Assembly (NCBI GenBank): GCA_021780055.1
Contig: JAJXZM010000022.1
Location: 1 to 5,241 of the forward strand
Direction of reading: 5' to 3'
DNA: 5,241 nt
Source: Acidobacteriota bacterium
Lineage (GTDB): Bacteria > Acidobacteriota > Terriglobia > UBA7540
How positions within the stretch are numbered: the stretch's first letter is position 1; each line of letters opens with the position of its first letter. Below the pieces are notes generated by a model. The model ran no database searches and was not told the DNA's origin. It worked only from the letters and a program-made list of their open reading frames with translations. A program made the translations under genes and the position numbers. Shown here piece by piece: positions 1 to 5,241 of this stretch.

Positions 1-1584
1 GGGCAATACGCAGCCTTGCGCGAGGACCCATGGATACAGGAATTCTCCGGCCATTCGATGGCGGCGGAAGTCTCCGCCAGCGGCTCCTTCAAGCTTGACG
101 GCCCTTTGAAGGAGCGGGAGAAGCTGTCAGGAAGCAGCCGGATCGATCACCTTCAAGTCAGTTTCCCAGCTCTCAAACTGACAAACCCGGAACCTGTAGA
201 GGTCAGCTACGCAGGAAGCATCCTCACGCTCCAGCGGTTCCGGTTGCAGGGACAGGCGACCAATTTTGAAGTGGGCGGCTCCATCCGCTTTGGCCACCCG
301 CCCTCACTCGACATCTCCGCCAAGGGCCAGGCAGCCGCAACTCTGCTCGGCCTGTTCGCTAGCGGCCTTCAGGCCACGGGTGAATCAACCTTGGAAGTGC
401 AACTGCGCGGTACGCCGGAGGATCCGCAATTGAGCGGTCAAGTCCAAGTAAAAGACGTGAGTCTCGGCTACACCGATCTCCCCTTCCGGTTAAACGCTCT
501 GAACGGTACGATCAAGCTTGAAGGCGAGCGGGCGATGATTTCGTCGTTGAAGGGCACTATCGGCGGGGGAAGCGTCACCATTGCAGGCTTTTTGGTTTTG
601 CGGGAGTCGCTCCGTTATCAGATCAGAACTGAACTCTCGCAGGTCCGCGTGCGCTATCCCACCGACTTCACTTCTGTACTCGACGGCAACCTGACGCTGG
701 CCGGGACCTCCAACCAGGGACAACTCAGCGGCAACATTGCTGTCAGGAACCTCTTTGCAAACGAAAACCTGAACCTTGTCGATCTTATTTCCGGGCCTAA
801 TCCATTTGGCGGGCCGCTGGCAGCAAATTCTGGATTGTTTGCGTCCAGCATCAACCTTAACGTGACCGTGGCCTCGGTCCGCCCCGTACGAATCGAATCG
901 CACGACCTTCGTGTGGTTTCGGACATCGATCTTCAAGTGCAGGGGACGCTTGCCAACCCGGTGGCCATCGGCAATATCTACCTGCGCAGCGGTGACGCGA
1001 TCTTTCGTGGCAACCGCTACACCGTGACTCGCGGGGACATCTCGTTCTCCAATCCATTTCGCACCGAGCCTGTGCTGGACGTGCAGGTGCGCACGACCAT
1101 TGATAAATACGATTTGACGCTTGAAATTTCCGGGCCGATGGACCAGGTCCGATTGTCCTACCGGTCGGACCCGCCGCTGCCAACACAGGACATCCTTTCG
1201 CTTCTGGCCTTCGGGTATTCGAAACGCCTGGAAGAATTCGCTCCGGAAACCAGAAATCCATTCTCCACCGCCGGCGCGAGCGCGTTGCTCTCGCAGGCGC
1301 TTTCCAGCCAGGTAACGGGAAGGATCCAGCGCCTGTTTGGGGTCAGCCGCATCAAGTATTCTCCTACCAGCGCAGAGCTTGGCACGTTGGGTGGCCCCGT
1401 CCTGACCGTTGAGCAACAGATCTCACCGGAACTGAGCCTGACCTACGAGACCAGCACGGCCAACTCGCAGTACCGCGTCATTGAATTCGAGTATACGGTG
1501 AACCCACGCATGTCCGTGCGGGGCTTCCGCGACCAGAACGGCATCTTCGGCCTGGAACTGAAATTCCGCAAGCGGTTCAAGTAA
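1..1584 (+). CDS. tamB: TamB-family (DUF490) translocation/assembly protein, C-terminal part (5' truncated)
   Basis: The frame is open from base 1 to the TAA at 1582-1584 with no stop upstream, so this is the 3' end of a longer gene; the TTG at 16 is not a credible start. The visible 527 residues are mostly alternating polar/hydrophobic beta-strand repeats, as in the TamB/AsmA-like beta-taco fold. The last ~300 residues match the TamB C-terminal domain (PF04357 type). Diagnostic stretches are LRSGDAIFRGNRYTVTRGD (about residues 328-346 of the visible part), ISFSNPFRTEPVLDVQVRT just after it, and SDPPLPTQDILSLLAFG (about 389-405), with a final strand ending FRKRFK. Family knowledge: TamB is anchored in the inner membrane, spans the periplasm, pairs with an Omp85 protein such as TamA, and supports outer-membrane protein assembly and phospholipid transport. 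The N-terminal anchor and any tamA neighbour lie outside the window. Family assignment is firm; the exact client or lipid role is inferred. Confidence 0.9.
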   Translation, partial: GQYAALREDPWIQEFSGHSMAAEVSASGSFKLDGPLKEREKLSGSSRIDHLQVSFPALKLTNPEPVEVSYAGSILTLQRFRLQGQATNFEVGGSIRFGHPPSLDISAKGQAAATLLGLFASGLQATGESTLEVQLRGTPEDPQLSGQVQVKDVSLGYTDLPFRLNALNGTIKLEGERAMISSLKGTIGGGSVTIAGFLVLRESLRYQIRTELSQVRVRYPTDFTSVLDGNLTLAGTSNQGQLSGNIAVRNLFANENLNLVDLISGPNPFGGPLAANSGLFASSINLNVTVASVRPVRIESHDLRVVSDIDLQVQGTLANPVAIGNIYLRSGDAIFRGNRYTVTRGDISFSNPFRTEPVLDVQVRTTIDKYDLTLEISGPMDQVRLSYRSDPPLPTQDILSLLAFGYSKRLEEFAPETRNPFSTAGASALLSQALSSQVTGRIQRLFGVSRIKYSPTSAELGTLGGPVLTVEQQISPELSLTYETSTANSQYRVIEFEYTVNPRMSVRGFRDQNGIFGLELKFRKRFK

Positions 1585-1689
1585 CTGGGCCAGCGACCGC
1601 CGTGAACCAGGGGTAGGATTTCCAGAGAGCATTCCAACCTTGGACAAGTGACAGTGACAGGTATAGAAATAGTAAAGGCAACTGTGACC
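1585..1689. other. Intergenic gap between tamB and the CDF gene
   Basis: About 105 bp separate the tamB stop from the preferred start of the next + strand gene. It contains only short palindromes (CTGGGCCAG near 1587, CCAACCTTGG at 1634-1643) and a tandem GTGACA GTGACA at 1648-1659. No U-tract terminator is visible after tamB, so read-through into the transporter gene cannot be excluded. Confidence 0.5.
1641..1669 (+). promoter_or_regulatory. Possible sigma-70-type promoter for the CDF gene
   Basis: TGGACA at 1641-1646 matches the -35 consensus at five of six bases. It lies 17 bp before TAGAAA at 1664-1669, a weak -10; TATAGA at 1662-1667 overlaps it as an alternative with 15-bp spacing. If real, transcription would start near 1674-1676. 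That would leave a very short leader and place the GTG at 1648 inside the promoter, arguing against that start. It would also put the AAAGG ribosome-binding candidate (1674-1678) at the very 5' end of the message. Such matches occur by chance, so this is tentative. Confidence 0.22.
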
Positions 1690-2337
1690 ATGAGCTCCCC
1701 CGAACAAATCGCGGGCGAAATGCGACCTGAAACCTGCGGATGTTGCGCGGCAAGTGTGGAGATCACGCGCCACATCCGGCGACTGCAAGTGGCCACCCTG
1801 GTCTGGATGCTGGGCGAATGCGCGATTGCGCTGGCGGCGGCTTGGCGGGCGCGAAGCCCCGTCCTGTTGGCATTCGGCGCTGACAGTTTGGTCGAACTGA
1901 TGTCAGCCGCCGTCGTACTTCTTCAGTTTGTTCCGCGCATGACGATCAGCGAAGTTCGCGCCGCCCGAGTGGCGGGAATTCTTCTTTTCGTCCTGGCGGG
2001 TATTGTCACTTTCACTTCCGTGTTCGCGCTGTGGCGGGAGGTGCGGCCGGAGACAAGCTGGATGGGCATCGCCATCACGGCTGCCGCTCTGATCGTGATG
2101 CCTGTTCTCAGCCGGGCAAAGCGGCGCGCCGCGAAAACCACCGGCAACCTTGCTCTAGGCGCGGACGCGGTGCAATCTGCAACCTGCGCTTACCTGGCCG
2201 CGGTGACACTTGCTGGACTGGCCCTGAATGCAGCATTTCACGTTCGATGGATTGACCCCCTGGCCGCGCTGGTGGCAGTCCCCATCATCTGCATTGAGGG
2301 CAAACGCGCACTGAAGGGAACGCCCTGCCACTGCTGA
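1690..2337 (+). CDS. Short CDF-superfamily cation transporter with Cys-rich termini
   Basis: Predicted 215-residue inner-membrane protein resembling the short 'cation transporter' subgroup of the cation diffusion facilitator superfamily. Six hydrophobic helices lie at about residues 33-51, 57-80, 93-115, 123-141, 154-180 and 186-205. Subgroup signatures are GADSLVELMSA in TM2, GADAVQSATCAYLA in TM5 and WIDPLAALVAVPII in TM6. The CDF cytoplasmic C-terminal domain is absent; the chain stops soon after TM6. Classical CDF metal ligands (Asp/HisxxxAsp in TM2, HisxxxAsp in TM5) are replaced by D65xxxE69 and Q162xxxC166. Cysteines cluster at the N-terminus (CGCC, 16-19) and at the end (CHC, 213-215), which could bind soft metals; the substrate is unknown. 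Start choice: the ATG at 1690 follows AAAGG (1674-1678) by 11 nt; an in-frame GTG at 1684 has tighter spacing (5 nt). The longest frame begins at GTG 1648 but lacks a ribosome-binding site. It is convergent with the DUF481 gene. Confidence 0.8.
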   Translation: MSSPEQIAGEMRPETCGCCAASVEITRHIRRLQVATLVWMLGECAIALAAAWRARSPVLLAFGADSLVELMSAAVVLLQFVPRMTISEVRAARVAGILLFVLAGIVTFTSVFALWREVRPETSWMGIAITAAALIVMPVLSRAKRRAAKTTGNLALGADAVQSATCAYLAAVTLAGLALNAAFHVRWIDPLAALVAVPIICIEGKRALKGTPCHC

Positions 2338-2407
2338 TGCGGAAGTGTGGGCCTTCTCAGGCCGCCCGCGCCTTCCCGTCCACCCGCTCACTCAACTTTG
2401 AATGCGA
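2338..2407. other. Convergent intergenic gap with weak imperfect hairpin
   Basis: This 70-bp gap separates the ends of two convergent genes, where a bidirectional terminator would be expected. The only structure seen is an interrupted stem: GGAAG (2341-2345) with CTTCC (2372-2376), enclosing GGGC (2349-2352) with GCCC (2364-2367). An alternative inner pairing is GGCC (2350-2353) with GGCC (2360-2363). No T-run follows on either strand, so it is not a typical intrinsic terminator. Confidence 0.3.
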
Positions 2408-3478
2408 CTAAAACTTTATCCCCAGGCCAGTGCTTAAGATCAGCACGTTCGCCTTGGTGCCAGGTAGCGGATTGTTGAGGTACTGGTCATTCAGGCTGAT
2501 ATTGAAAGAGAGCCGGTTTGAAATCGGGGCGTCCAAGGCGGTCAGAGAATTAAAACGGTAGTCTCCGGCGGAAGTCAGGCTGGGATAAACATCGAACTCG
2601 TGGCTGATGGCCAAATGCTTCAAGACAAGCCACGCGATTTTTTCTCCCGCCAGCGCGTCCATCCCATTCCGTACCTCTCCAGTCCCAAAGGCCGTCCGCA
2701 CATAGGTCAGGCCACCCTGAACTGAAAAGGTGAAGTTCGGGCGCCGGATGAGGTCCCGGCCCAGGCCGCCGCCGTAGGTCTGTCGCAAGCTCAGATCCTG
2801 CGGCTGAATATGGTCCCATCCGCCTTGCACGAAAAGGTAGTTTCGCCCATCGCCGCCGATGAAGAAATCCTGCCGCAGGGTTGACGTCAGCGTGTTGGCT
2901 TTGGTGGTTACACCCGACTCGGTGACGGTGGCAAACGCCATGTTAAGTGAAAAGTGAGTGGCCTGACGCGGCAACATTCCCGGGAGCGTGGGCTCGACCC
3001 GCGTACTGTTGAAGTTGACCGATAGCGATCTGGCGTTCTGGCTGGATTCCTGCAGAACATAACCCAGAGCGCCCTGCCCCTTCCAGTCCTGCCATGGCAT
3101 GTGAGGTCCGGCAGGATTACTCTTCATATAGACATTGTAGGGGTAAACGGCTGCCACGCCGCCCGGCTGCAAGTTCGTGGTCCCCGTTTTTGATTCAAGT
3201 TGCCAGGCGCCCGGTGCGGTGATGGAAAATATTCCGTCGGCCGTCTTCCCTCCGTTCAGGACCACAACAACGGTGTCTTTGGACTTAAAGCTTGCAACCT
3301 TGGCGGCAGGAATGGTCAAAGTCCCCATGCTGTCGGTTTTGAAAATGACATTGCCGTTCAGCAACTGCTCGAATTCGCCCGTAACGACACTGCCGTCCTT
3401 CAGGCGAAGCGACTCGGCACAAGCGAGTGTTGCCGTACAGAAAAGCAGCAAGATCAACGTAAATCCACAGCGTCGCAA
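2408..3478 (-). CDS. DUF481 (YdiY-like) outer-membrane beta-barrel protein
   Basis: Predicted 356-residue outer-membrane protein. It opens with a signal peptide (basic MRRCG, hydrophobic core at about residues 6-18) with a likely signal-peptidase I cleavage after ACA, before E22. Residues 22-66 form the short N-terminal domain often seen before DUF481 barrels (LRLKDGSVVTGEF, then DSMGTLTIPAAKVASF). From about residue 130 the protein is a run of amphipathic strands typical of the DUF481 (PF04338) barrel. It ends YLNNPLPGTKANVLILSTGLGIKF in family style, and the final Phe fits a BAM-recognised last strand. Family members, including Escherichia coli YdiY, are annotated as salt- or acid-inducible outer-membrane proteins; the molecular function is not established. 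The start is TTG at 3476-3478, chosen because AGGAGG lies 7 nt upstream and no in-frame ATG fits. The stop is TAG. It lies 209 bp downstream of the M48 gene on the same strand and converges with the CDF gene. Confidence 0.87.
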   Translation of the reverse strand: MRRCGFTLILLLFCTATLACAESLRLKDGSVVTGEFEQLLNGNVIFKTDSMGTLTIPAAKVASFKSKDTVVVVLNGGKTADGIFSITAPGAWQLESKTGTTNLQPGGVAAVYPYNVYMKSNPAGPHMPWQDWKGQGALGYVLQESSQNARSLSVNFNSTRVEPTLPGMLPRQATHFSLNMAFATVTESGVTTKANTLTSTLRQDFFIGGDGRNYLFVQGGWDHIQPQDLSLRQTYGGGLGRDLIRRPNFTFSVQGGLTYVRTAFGTGEVRNGMDALAGEKIAWLVLKHLAISHEFDVYPSLTSAGDYRFNSLTALDAPISNRLSFNISLNDQYLNNPLPGTKANVLILSTGLGIKF

Positions 3479-3485
3479 TGCAGCA

Positions 3486-3491
3486 CCTCCT
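3486..3491 (-). promoter_or_regulatory. Ribosome-binding site (AGGAGG) fixing a TTG start
   Basis: The minus strand reads AGGAGG here, a perfect Shine-Dalgarno sequence 7 nt before the TTG at 3478 of the DUF481 gene. A GTG overlapping the end of this motif is out of frame with that gene. The motif therefore supports initiation at TTG and the complete signal peptide. Confidence 0.8.
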
Positions 3492-3528
3492 CGAACATGA
3501 ATCTTTCTGAGTTTTTCCCCTGGCTTTT

Positions 3529-3538
3529 AAGATACCAG
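3529..3538 (-). promoter_or_regulatory. Possible extended -10 element for the DUF481 gene
   Basis: On the minus strand, TATCTT (3534-3529) is preceded by TGG, giving an extended -10-like TGGTATCTT about 50 nt before the TTG start. No good -35 is visible at the right distance. CATACT at 3563-3558 is a competing -10-like hexamer, also without a -35. Either would give the gene its own transcript in addition to any read-through from the M48 gene. The evidence is weak. Confidence 0.18.
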
Positions 3539-3600
3539 TAGTCCCGCCGTCTCGCATAGTATGGCCCGATGGAATCTTTGGATAGATTGTGCGGCCGGTG

Positions 3601-3615
3601 GAAGGCTTCGCCTTC
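3601..3615. repeat. Perfect short inverted repeat (6-bp stem, 3-nt loop)
   Basis: GAAGGC, TTC, GCCTTC forms a perfect compact hairpin; on the minus strand the loop is GAA closed by C-G. It stands between the large M48-proximal hairpin and the DUF481 leader. No U tract follows on either strand. Confidence 0.5.
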
Positions 3616-3631
3616 GATGCTGACTGCCAGA

Positions 3632-3643
3632 GGCGGGTCCGCC
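3632..3643. repeat. GGCGG/CCGCC inverted repeat overlapping the large hairpin
   Basis: GGCGG (3632-3636) and CCGCC (3639-3643) are inverted around two bases. The right half is also the base of the large hairpin's left arm, so as RNA the two pairings would exclude each other. A two-base loop is sterically poor for full pairing, so only part of this stem could form. Confidence 0.35.
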
Positions 3644-3676
3644 ACGACGAGCGCAGGACCTGGTCCGTCGTGGCGG
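3639..3676 (-). terminator. Strong hairpin 3' of the M48 gene (possible terminator or mRNA-stabilising stem)
   Basis: CCGCCACGACG (3639-3649) and CGTCGTGGCGG (3666-3676) form a perfect 11-bp stem around a 16-nt loop. The loop can pair further through GGA/TCC within GGACCTGGTCC. It begins 11 nt beyond the M48 TAA on the minus strand, the usual place for a 3' hairpin. No run of U follows the stem, so it is not a canonical intrinsic terminator. It may protect the 3' end, attenuate transcription, or belong to a repeated palindromic element. The inverted repeat is certain; its role is inferred. Confidence 0.5.
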
Positions 3677-3687
3677 CTTCAGCAAGT

Positions 3688-5193
3688 TTACTTATTCGGC
3701 TGGGCGTCACTCTCCGATGCCTCTTCCACCGTGATCAGCTTGGGAGAGTGGCACAGTTGCTCAATAGGCTGGTCGGGTTCGAATTCGAACTTCTTGAGGG
3801 GAGCGCACCCCTCTTCCTTCGAATAGTCATAAAGCGAGGGTTTGTTCTTTTCGTCCTTTGCAACTTCCTTCTCCACTTTCGCCAAAGCTTTCTTCATCTG
3901 CTTGAATGCGTCCGTTGTCACAACGAAGTTGGGCTTTTCGGGAAGGAACATGATTTCCCGCTGGGTATCGACCATGCGGGTGTAGAACGGAGGGTGTGTG
4001 CGGAACCAGCTGACTCCTTCTACATAGCCCTTCTTTGTAGCGATCTTGTCGAAAAAACGGGTAAAACCCGTCGGATCATAACCGGCATTCCAGGTGTACT
4101 GAACGCCCAGTTGGTCCGCCTGCAGTTCGTACTCGCGGCTCACGCCCAGCAGGTTCAAACTGAGCACCAGTCCCAGGCCGTAGAAGCCGTACTGAAGCGC
4201 GTAATAGGTTCCGATTCCGGCAACGCCGCCCGTAAAAACGATGGCGGCAATTTGCGCGGCCTGATAAAAGATGCTGGCAATGGTGGCTTTCATCATCAGC
4301 TTGTGCGAGTGCCGGGCTGTAACGTGCGCAATTTCGTGGCCGATCACTCCGGCAAGCTCAGCCTCATCATCGGCTGCATCGAGCAACCCGCGCTCGATAA
4401 ACAGATAACCGCCGGGCAAGGCAAACGCATTGATCTCCTTGGAATTGAGCATCGTGATCCTCAGCGGCACCTGGAGGTCGGAATGTTTGGCTACCTTCTC
4501 TCCAACTGACTTCACATAGTTGACCACTGCCTCGTCCTTTATTTCCGGAAGCATCATGCCGGACTGTTTCATCTGCTTGATGGCTTCCTCGCCGGCACGG
4601 ATGTCGTCGCGCTGATTGGGTTCAATGTCGCGATATCCAATGTCTTTCACGTCTCCCCAACGCCGGTTTTCGTAAGCGCCGCTTGCTATATCCGCCTTGA
4701 TCGACTGGATCTGGGCGGGCCAGCTCTCAATCAGGTCAAGCTTGGCCAGCCGGTTGTCGTAGGCAACTGGAATAGCGTTTTGAGACAGCACCGTGGCCTG
4801 GCTTTCCAACACGCGCAGTTGCTGGATCTTGCAATGCATCTCATGACGTTCGCCCTCGGGAATGGCTGATCCGCGCTGCTTGAGTCCTTTCTGCACATTT
4901 GCGATCTCCGTTCTATACTCCTCTGCGTGTCCTTTGAACTGGTCGACGCAGTACTCCTCTCCTTTTTGAAGATAGTGCCGCGTCGAGTCGATCTGCTTTT
5001 TGGAATAGCGAAGGTTTGGAGAAATCTCAAAGAGTTCGAGGTAAGGCTTTTGGAGTTCTGACTGGAGACCGGAGATCTCCTCTGGCCGGGCCGGCGGCGG
5101 CGCACCAACCGGTGTCCGCTTGCGGCAGGAAGGGAGGAAAACCAGAATTTCACAGAGAATCAGGGAAAGGCAAGCCTTTGCAGTCCATCTCAT
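3688..5193 (-). CDS. BepA-like M48 family metalloprotease, probable lipoprotein
   Basis: Predicted 501-residue zinc protease from the ATG at 5193. Residues 1-23 look like a lipoprotein signal (basic start, hydrophobic core, LPS-C with C23), though Pro at -2 is unusual. About residues 37-195 are an added, charged helical region containing C81 and C121. The M48 peptidase follows: GEEAIKQMKQSG (201-212), NAFALPGGYLF (255-265), ELAGVIGHEIAHVTARH (279-295) with zinc ligands H286 and H290 and catalytic E287, then ELQAD (E356 third ligand, D360). THPP (H400) matches the position of the BepA-family 'His-switch'. A hydrophobic stretch at about 305-350 between the zinc motifs may contact the membrane. 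The C-terminal tail is charged, carries two Cys (C463, C481) and has no TPR repeats, unlike E. coli BepA. Family role: periplasmic turnover of misassembled outer-membrane proteins. An upstream in-frame ATG at 5232 adds 13 residues (MSFQGPGGKGKFP) but makes the signal n-region too long; AAAGGG at 5204-5209 favours 5193. Confidence 0.88.
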   Translation of the reverse strand: MRWTAKACLSLILCEILVFLPSCRKRTPVGAPPPARPEEISGLQSELQKPYLELFEISPNLRYSKKQIDSTRHYLQKGEEYCVDQFKGHAEEYRTEIANVQKGLKQRGSAIPEGERHEMHCKIQQLRVLESQATVLSQNAIPVAYDNRLAKLDLIESWPAQIQSIKADIASGAYENRRWGDVKDIGYRDIEPNQRDDIRAGEEAIKQMKQSGMMLPEIKDEAVVNYVKSVGEKVAKHSDLQVPLRITMLNSKEINAFALPGGYLFIERGLLDAADDEAELAGVIGHEIAHVTARHSHKLMMKATIASIFYQAAQIAAIVFTGGVAGIGTYYALQYGFYGLGLVLSLNLLGVSREYELQADQLGVQYTWNAGYDPTGFTRFFDKIATKKGYVEGVSWFRTHPPFYTRMVDTQREIMFLPEKPNFVVTTDAFKQMKKALAKVEKEVAKDEKNKPSLYDYSKEEGCAPLKKFEFEPDQPIEQLCHSPKLITVEEASESDAQPNK

Positions 5194-5203
5194 GGGAAAT
5201 TTA

Positions 5204-5209
5204 CCCTTT
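5204..5209 (-). promoter_or_regulatory. Candidate ribosome-binding site for the M48 start at 5193
   Basis: The minus strand reads AAAGGG here, within GGAAAGGG, 10 nt before the ATG at 5193. Spacing is slightly long. Together with the compact lipoprotein signal encoded from that ATG, it favours 5193 over the ATG at 5232, for which only nine upstream bases are visible and none look like a Shine-Dalgarno. Confidence 0.4.
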
Positions 5210-5241
5210 CCGCCCGGCCCCTGGAAACTCATTGATAAACC

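Larger units (their letters stand above)
3479..3687. other. Structured 209-bp intergenic region between M48 and DUF481 genes
   Basis: This gap is longer than those elsewhere in the window and holds several inverted repeats in its half nearest the M48 stop (3601-3615, 3632-3643, 3639-3676). The DUF481-proximal part (3479-3600) is more AT-rich and carries the ribosome-binding site, possible -10 elements and an 8-bp direct repeat GAATCTTT (3499-3506 and 3572-3579). Open frames cross it on both strands, but none has a ribosome-binding site or a recognisable protein signature, so I treat it as non-coding. Confidence 0.55.

Noticed and set aside
490..1416. 308-codon open frame on the minus strand
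   Set aside because: It lies fully antisense to the clear TamB coding sequence and its translation resembles no known family; long shadow frames are common in GC-rich genes.
1587..1643. Short palindromes (CTGGGCCAG, CCAACCTTGG) as a tamB terminator
   Set aside because: Stems of four base pairs with loops of one or two bases cannot form stable hairpins, and no T-run follows.
3499..3579. 8-bp direct repeat GAATCTTT (3499-3506 and 3572-3579) as target-site duplication of a small insertion
   Set aside because: The intervening 65 bp lack terminal inverted repeats or other mobile-element features, and an 8-bp AT-rich repeat can arise by chance.
3454..3645. 63-codon minus-strand frame in the gap
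   Set aside because: No Shine-Dalgarno precedes it, it runs through inverted repeats and the DUF481 start, and no family is recognisable. It could only be revived if the translation were conserved in other genomes.
3285..3710. 141-codon minus-strand frame spanning the gap between the M48 and DUF481 genes
   Set aside because: It overlaps the ends of both real genes in other frames, crosses the hairpins, and its product is low-complexity and basic with no recognisable domain.
3589..4509. 306-codon open frame on the plus strand
   Set aside because: It is antisense to the M48 gene over most of its length, including the HEIAH region, and begins in the structured gap without a ribosome-binding site.
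1..5241. CRISPR arrays, tRNA/rRNA genes, phage or transposon genes, or a defence or biosynthetic system
   Set aside because: No spaced direct repeats, cloverleaf-like sequences or signature proteins were seen; all substantial coding sequence is accounted for by four ordinary cellular families.

Overview
The window reads as a piece of chromosome from a Gram-negative-type (two-membrane) bacterium. Three of its four genes encode envelope or outer-membrane assembly proteins. Gene density, a fairly high GC content, and the style of the M48 lipoprotein and the DUF481 protein suggest an Acidobacteriota-like soil or sediment lineage. That assignment is inference from protein style, not a database result. 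I see no transposase, integrase, phage gene, CRISPR array, rRNA or tRNA.

Layout: (1) Positions 1-1584, + strand: the C-terminal half of a TamB-family (DUF490) inner-membrane-anchored periplasmic protein, cut by the left window edge. (2) About 1690-2337, + strand: a short six-helix transporter of the cation diffusion facilitator (CDF) superfamily, with cysteine clusters at both ends and non-canonical metal-site residues. (3) 2338-2407: a 70-bp convergent intergenic gap with a weak imperfect hairpin. (4) 2408-3478, - strand: a DUF481/YdiY-type outer-membrane beta-barrel protein with a signal peptide, starting at TTG behind a perfect AGGAGG. (5) 3479-3687: a 209-bp gap carrying several inverted repeats, including a perfect 11-bp stem just past the upstream gene. 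(6) 3688 to about 5193, - strand: a BepA-like M48 metalloprotease with a probable lipoprotein signal, HExxH...ExxxD zinc site, an added N-terminal helical region and no TPR domain. (7) 5194-5241: start region of the M48 gene.

Working together: TamB (outer-membrane biogenesis and lipid transport), the M48 protease (outer-membrane protein quality control in the BepA family) and the DUF481 barrel are all envelope functions. They sit on opposite strands, however, so any functional link is only contextual. The M48 and DUF481 genes share a strand but are 209 bp apart, and each may have its own transcription signals. I see no convincing undescribed multi-gene system here. The points most worth checking are the structured 3479-3687 gap, the unusual CDF metal site, and the architecture of the M48 protein.
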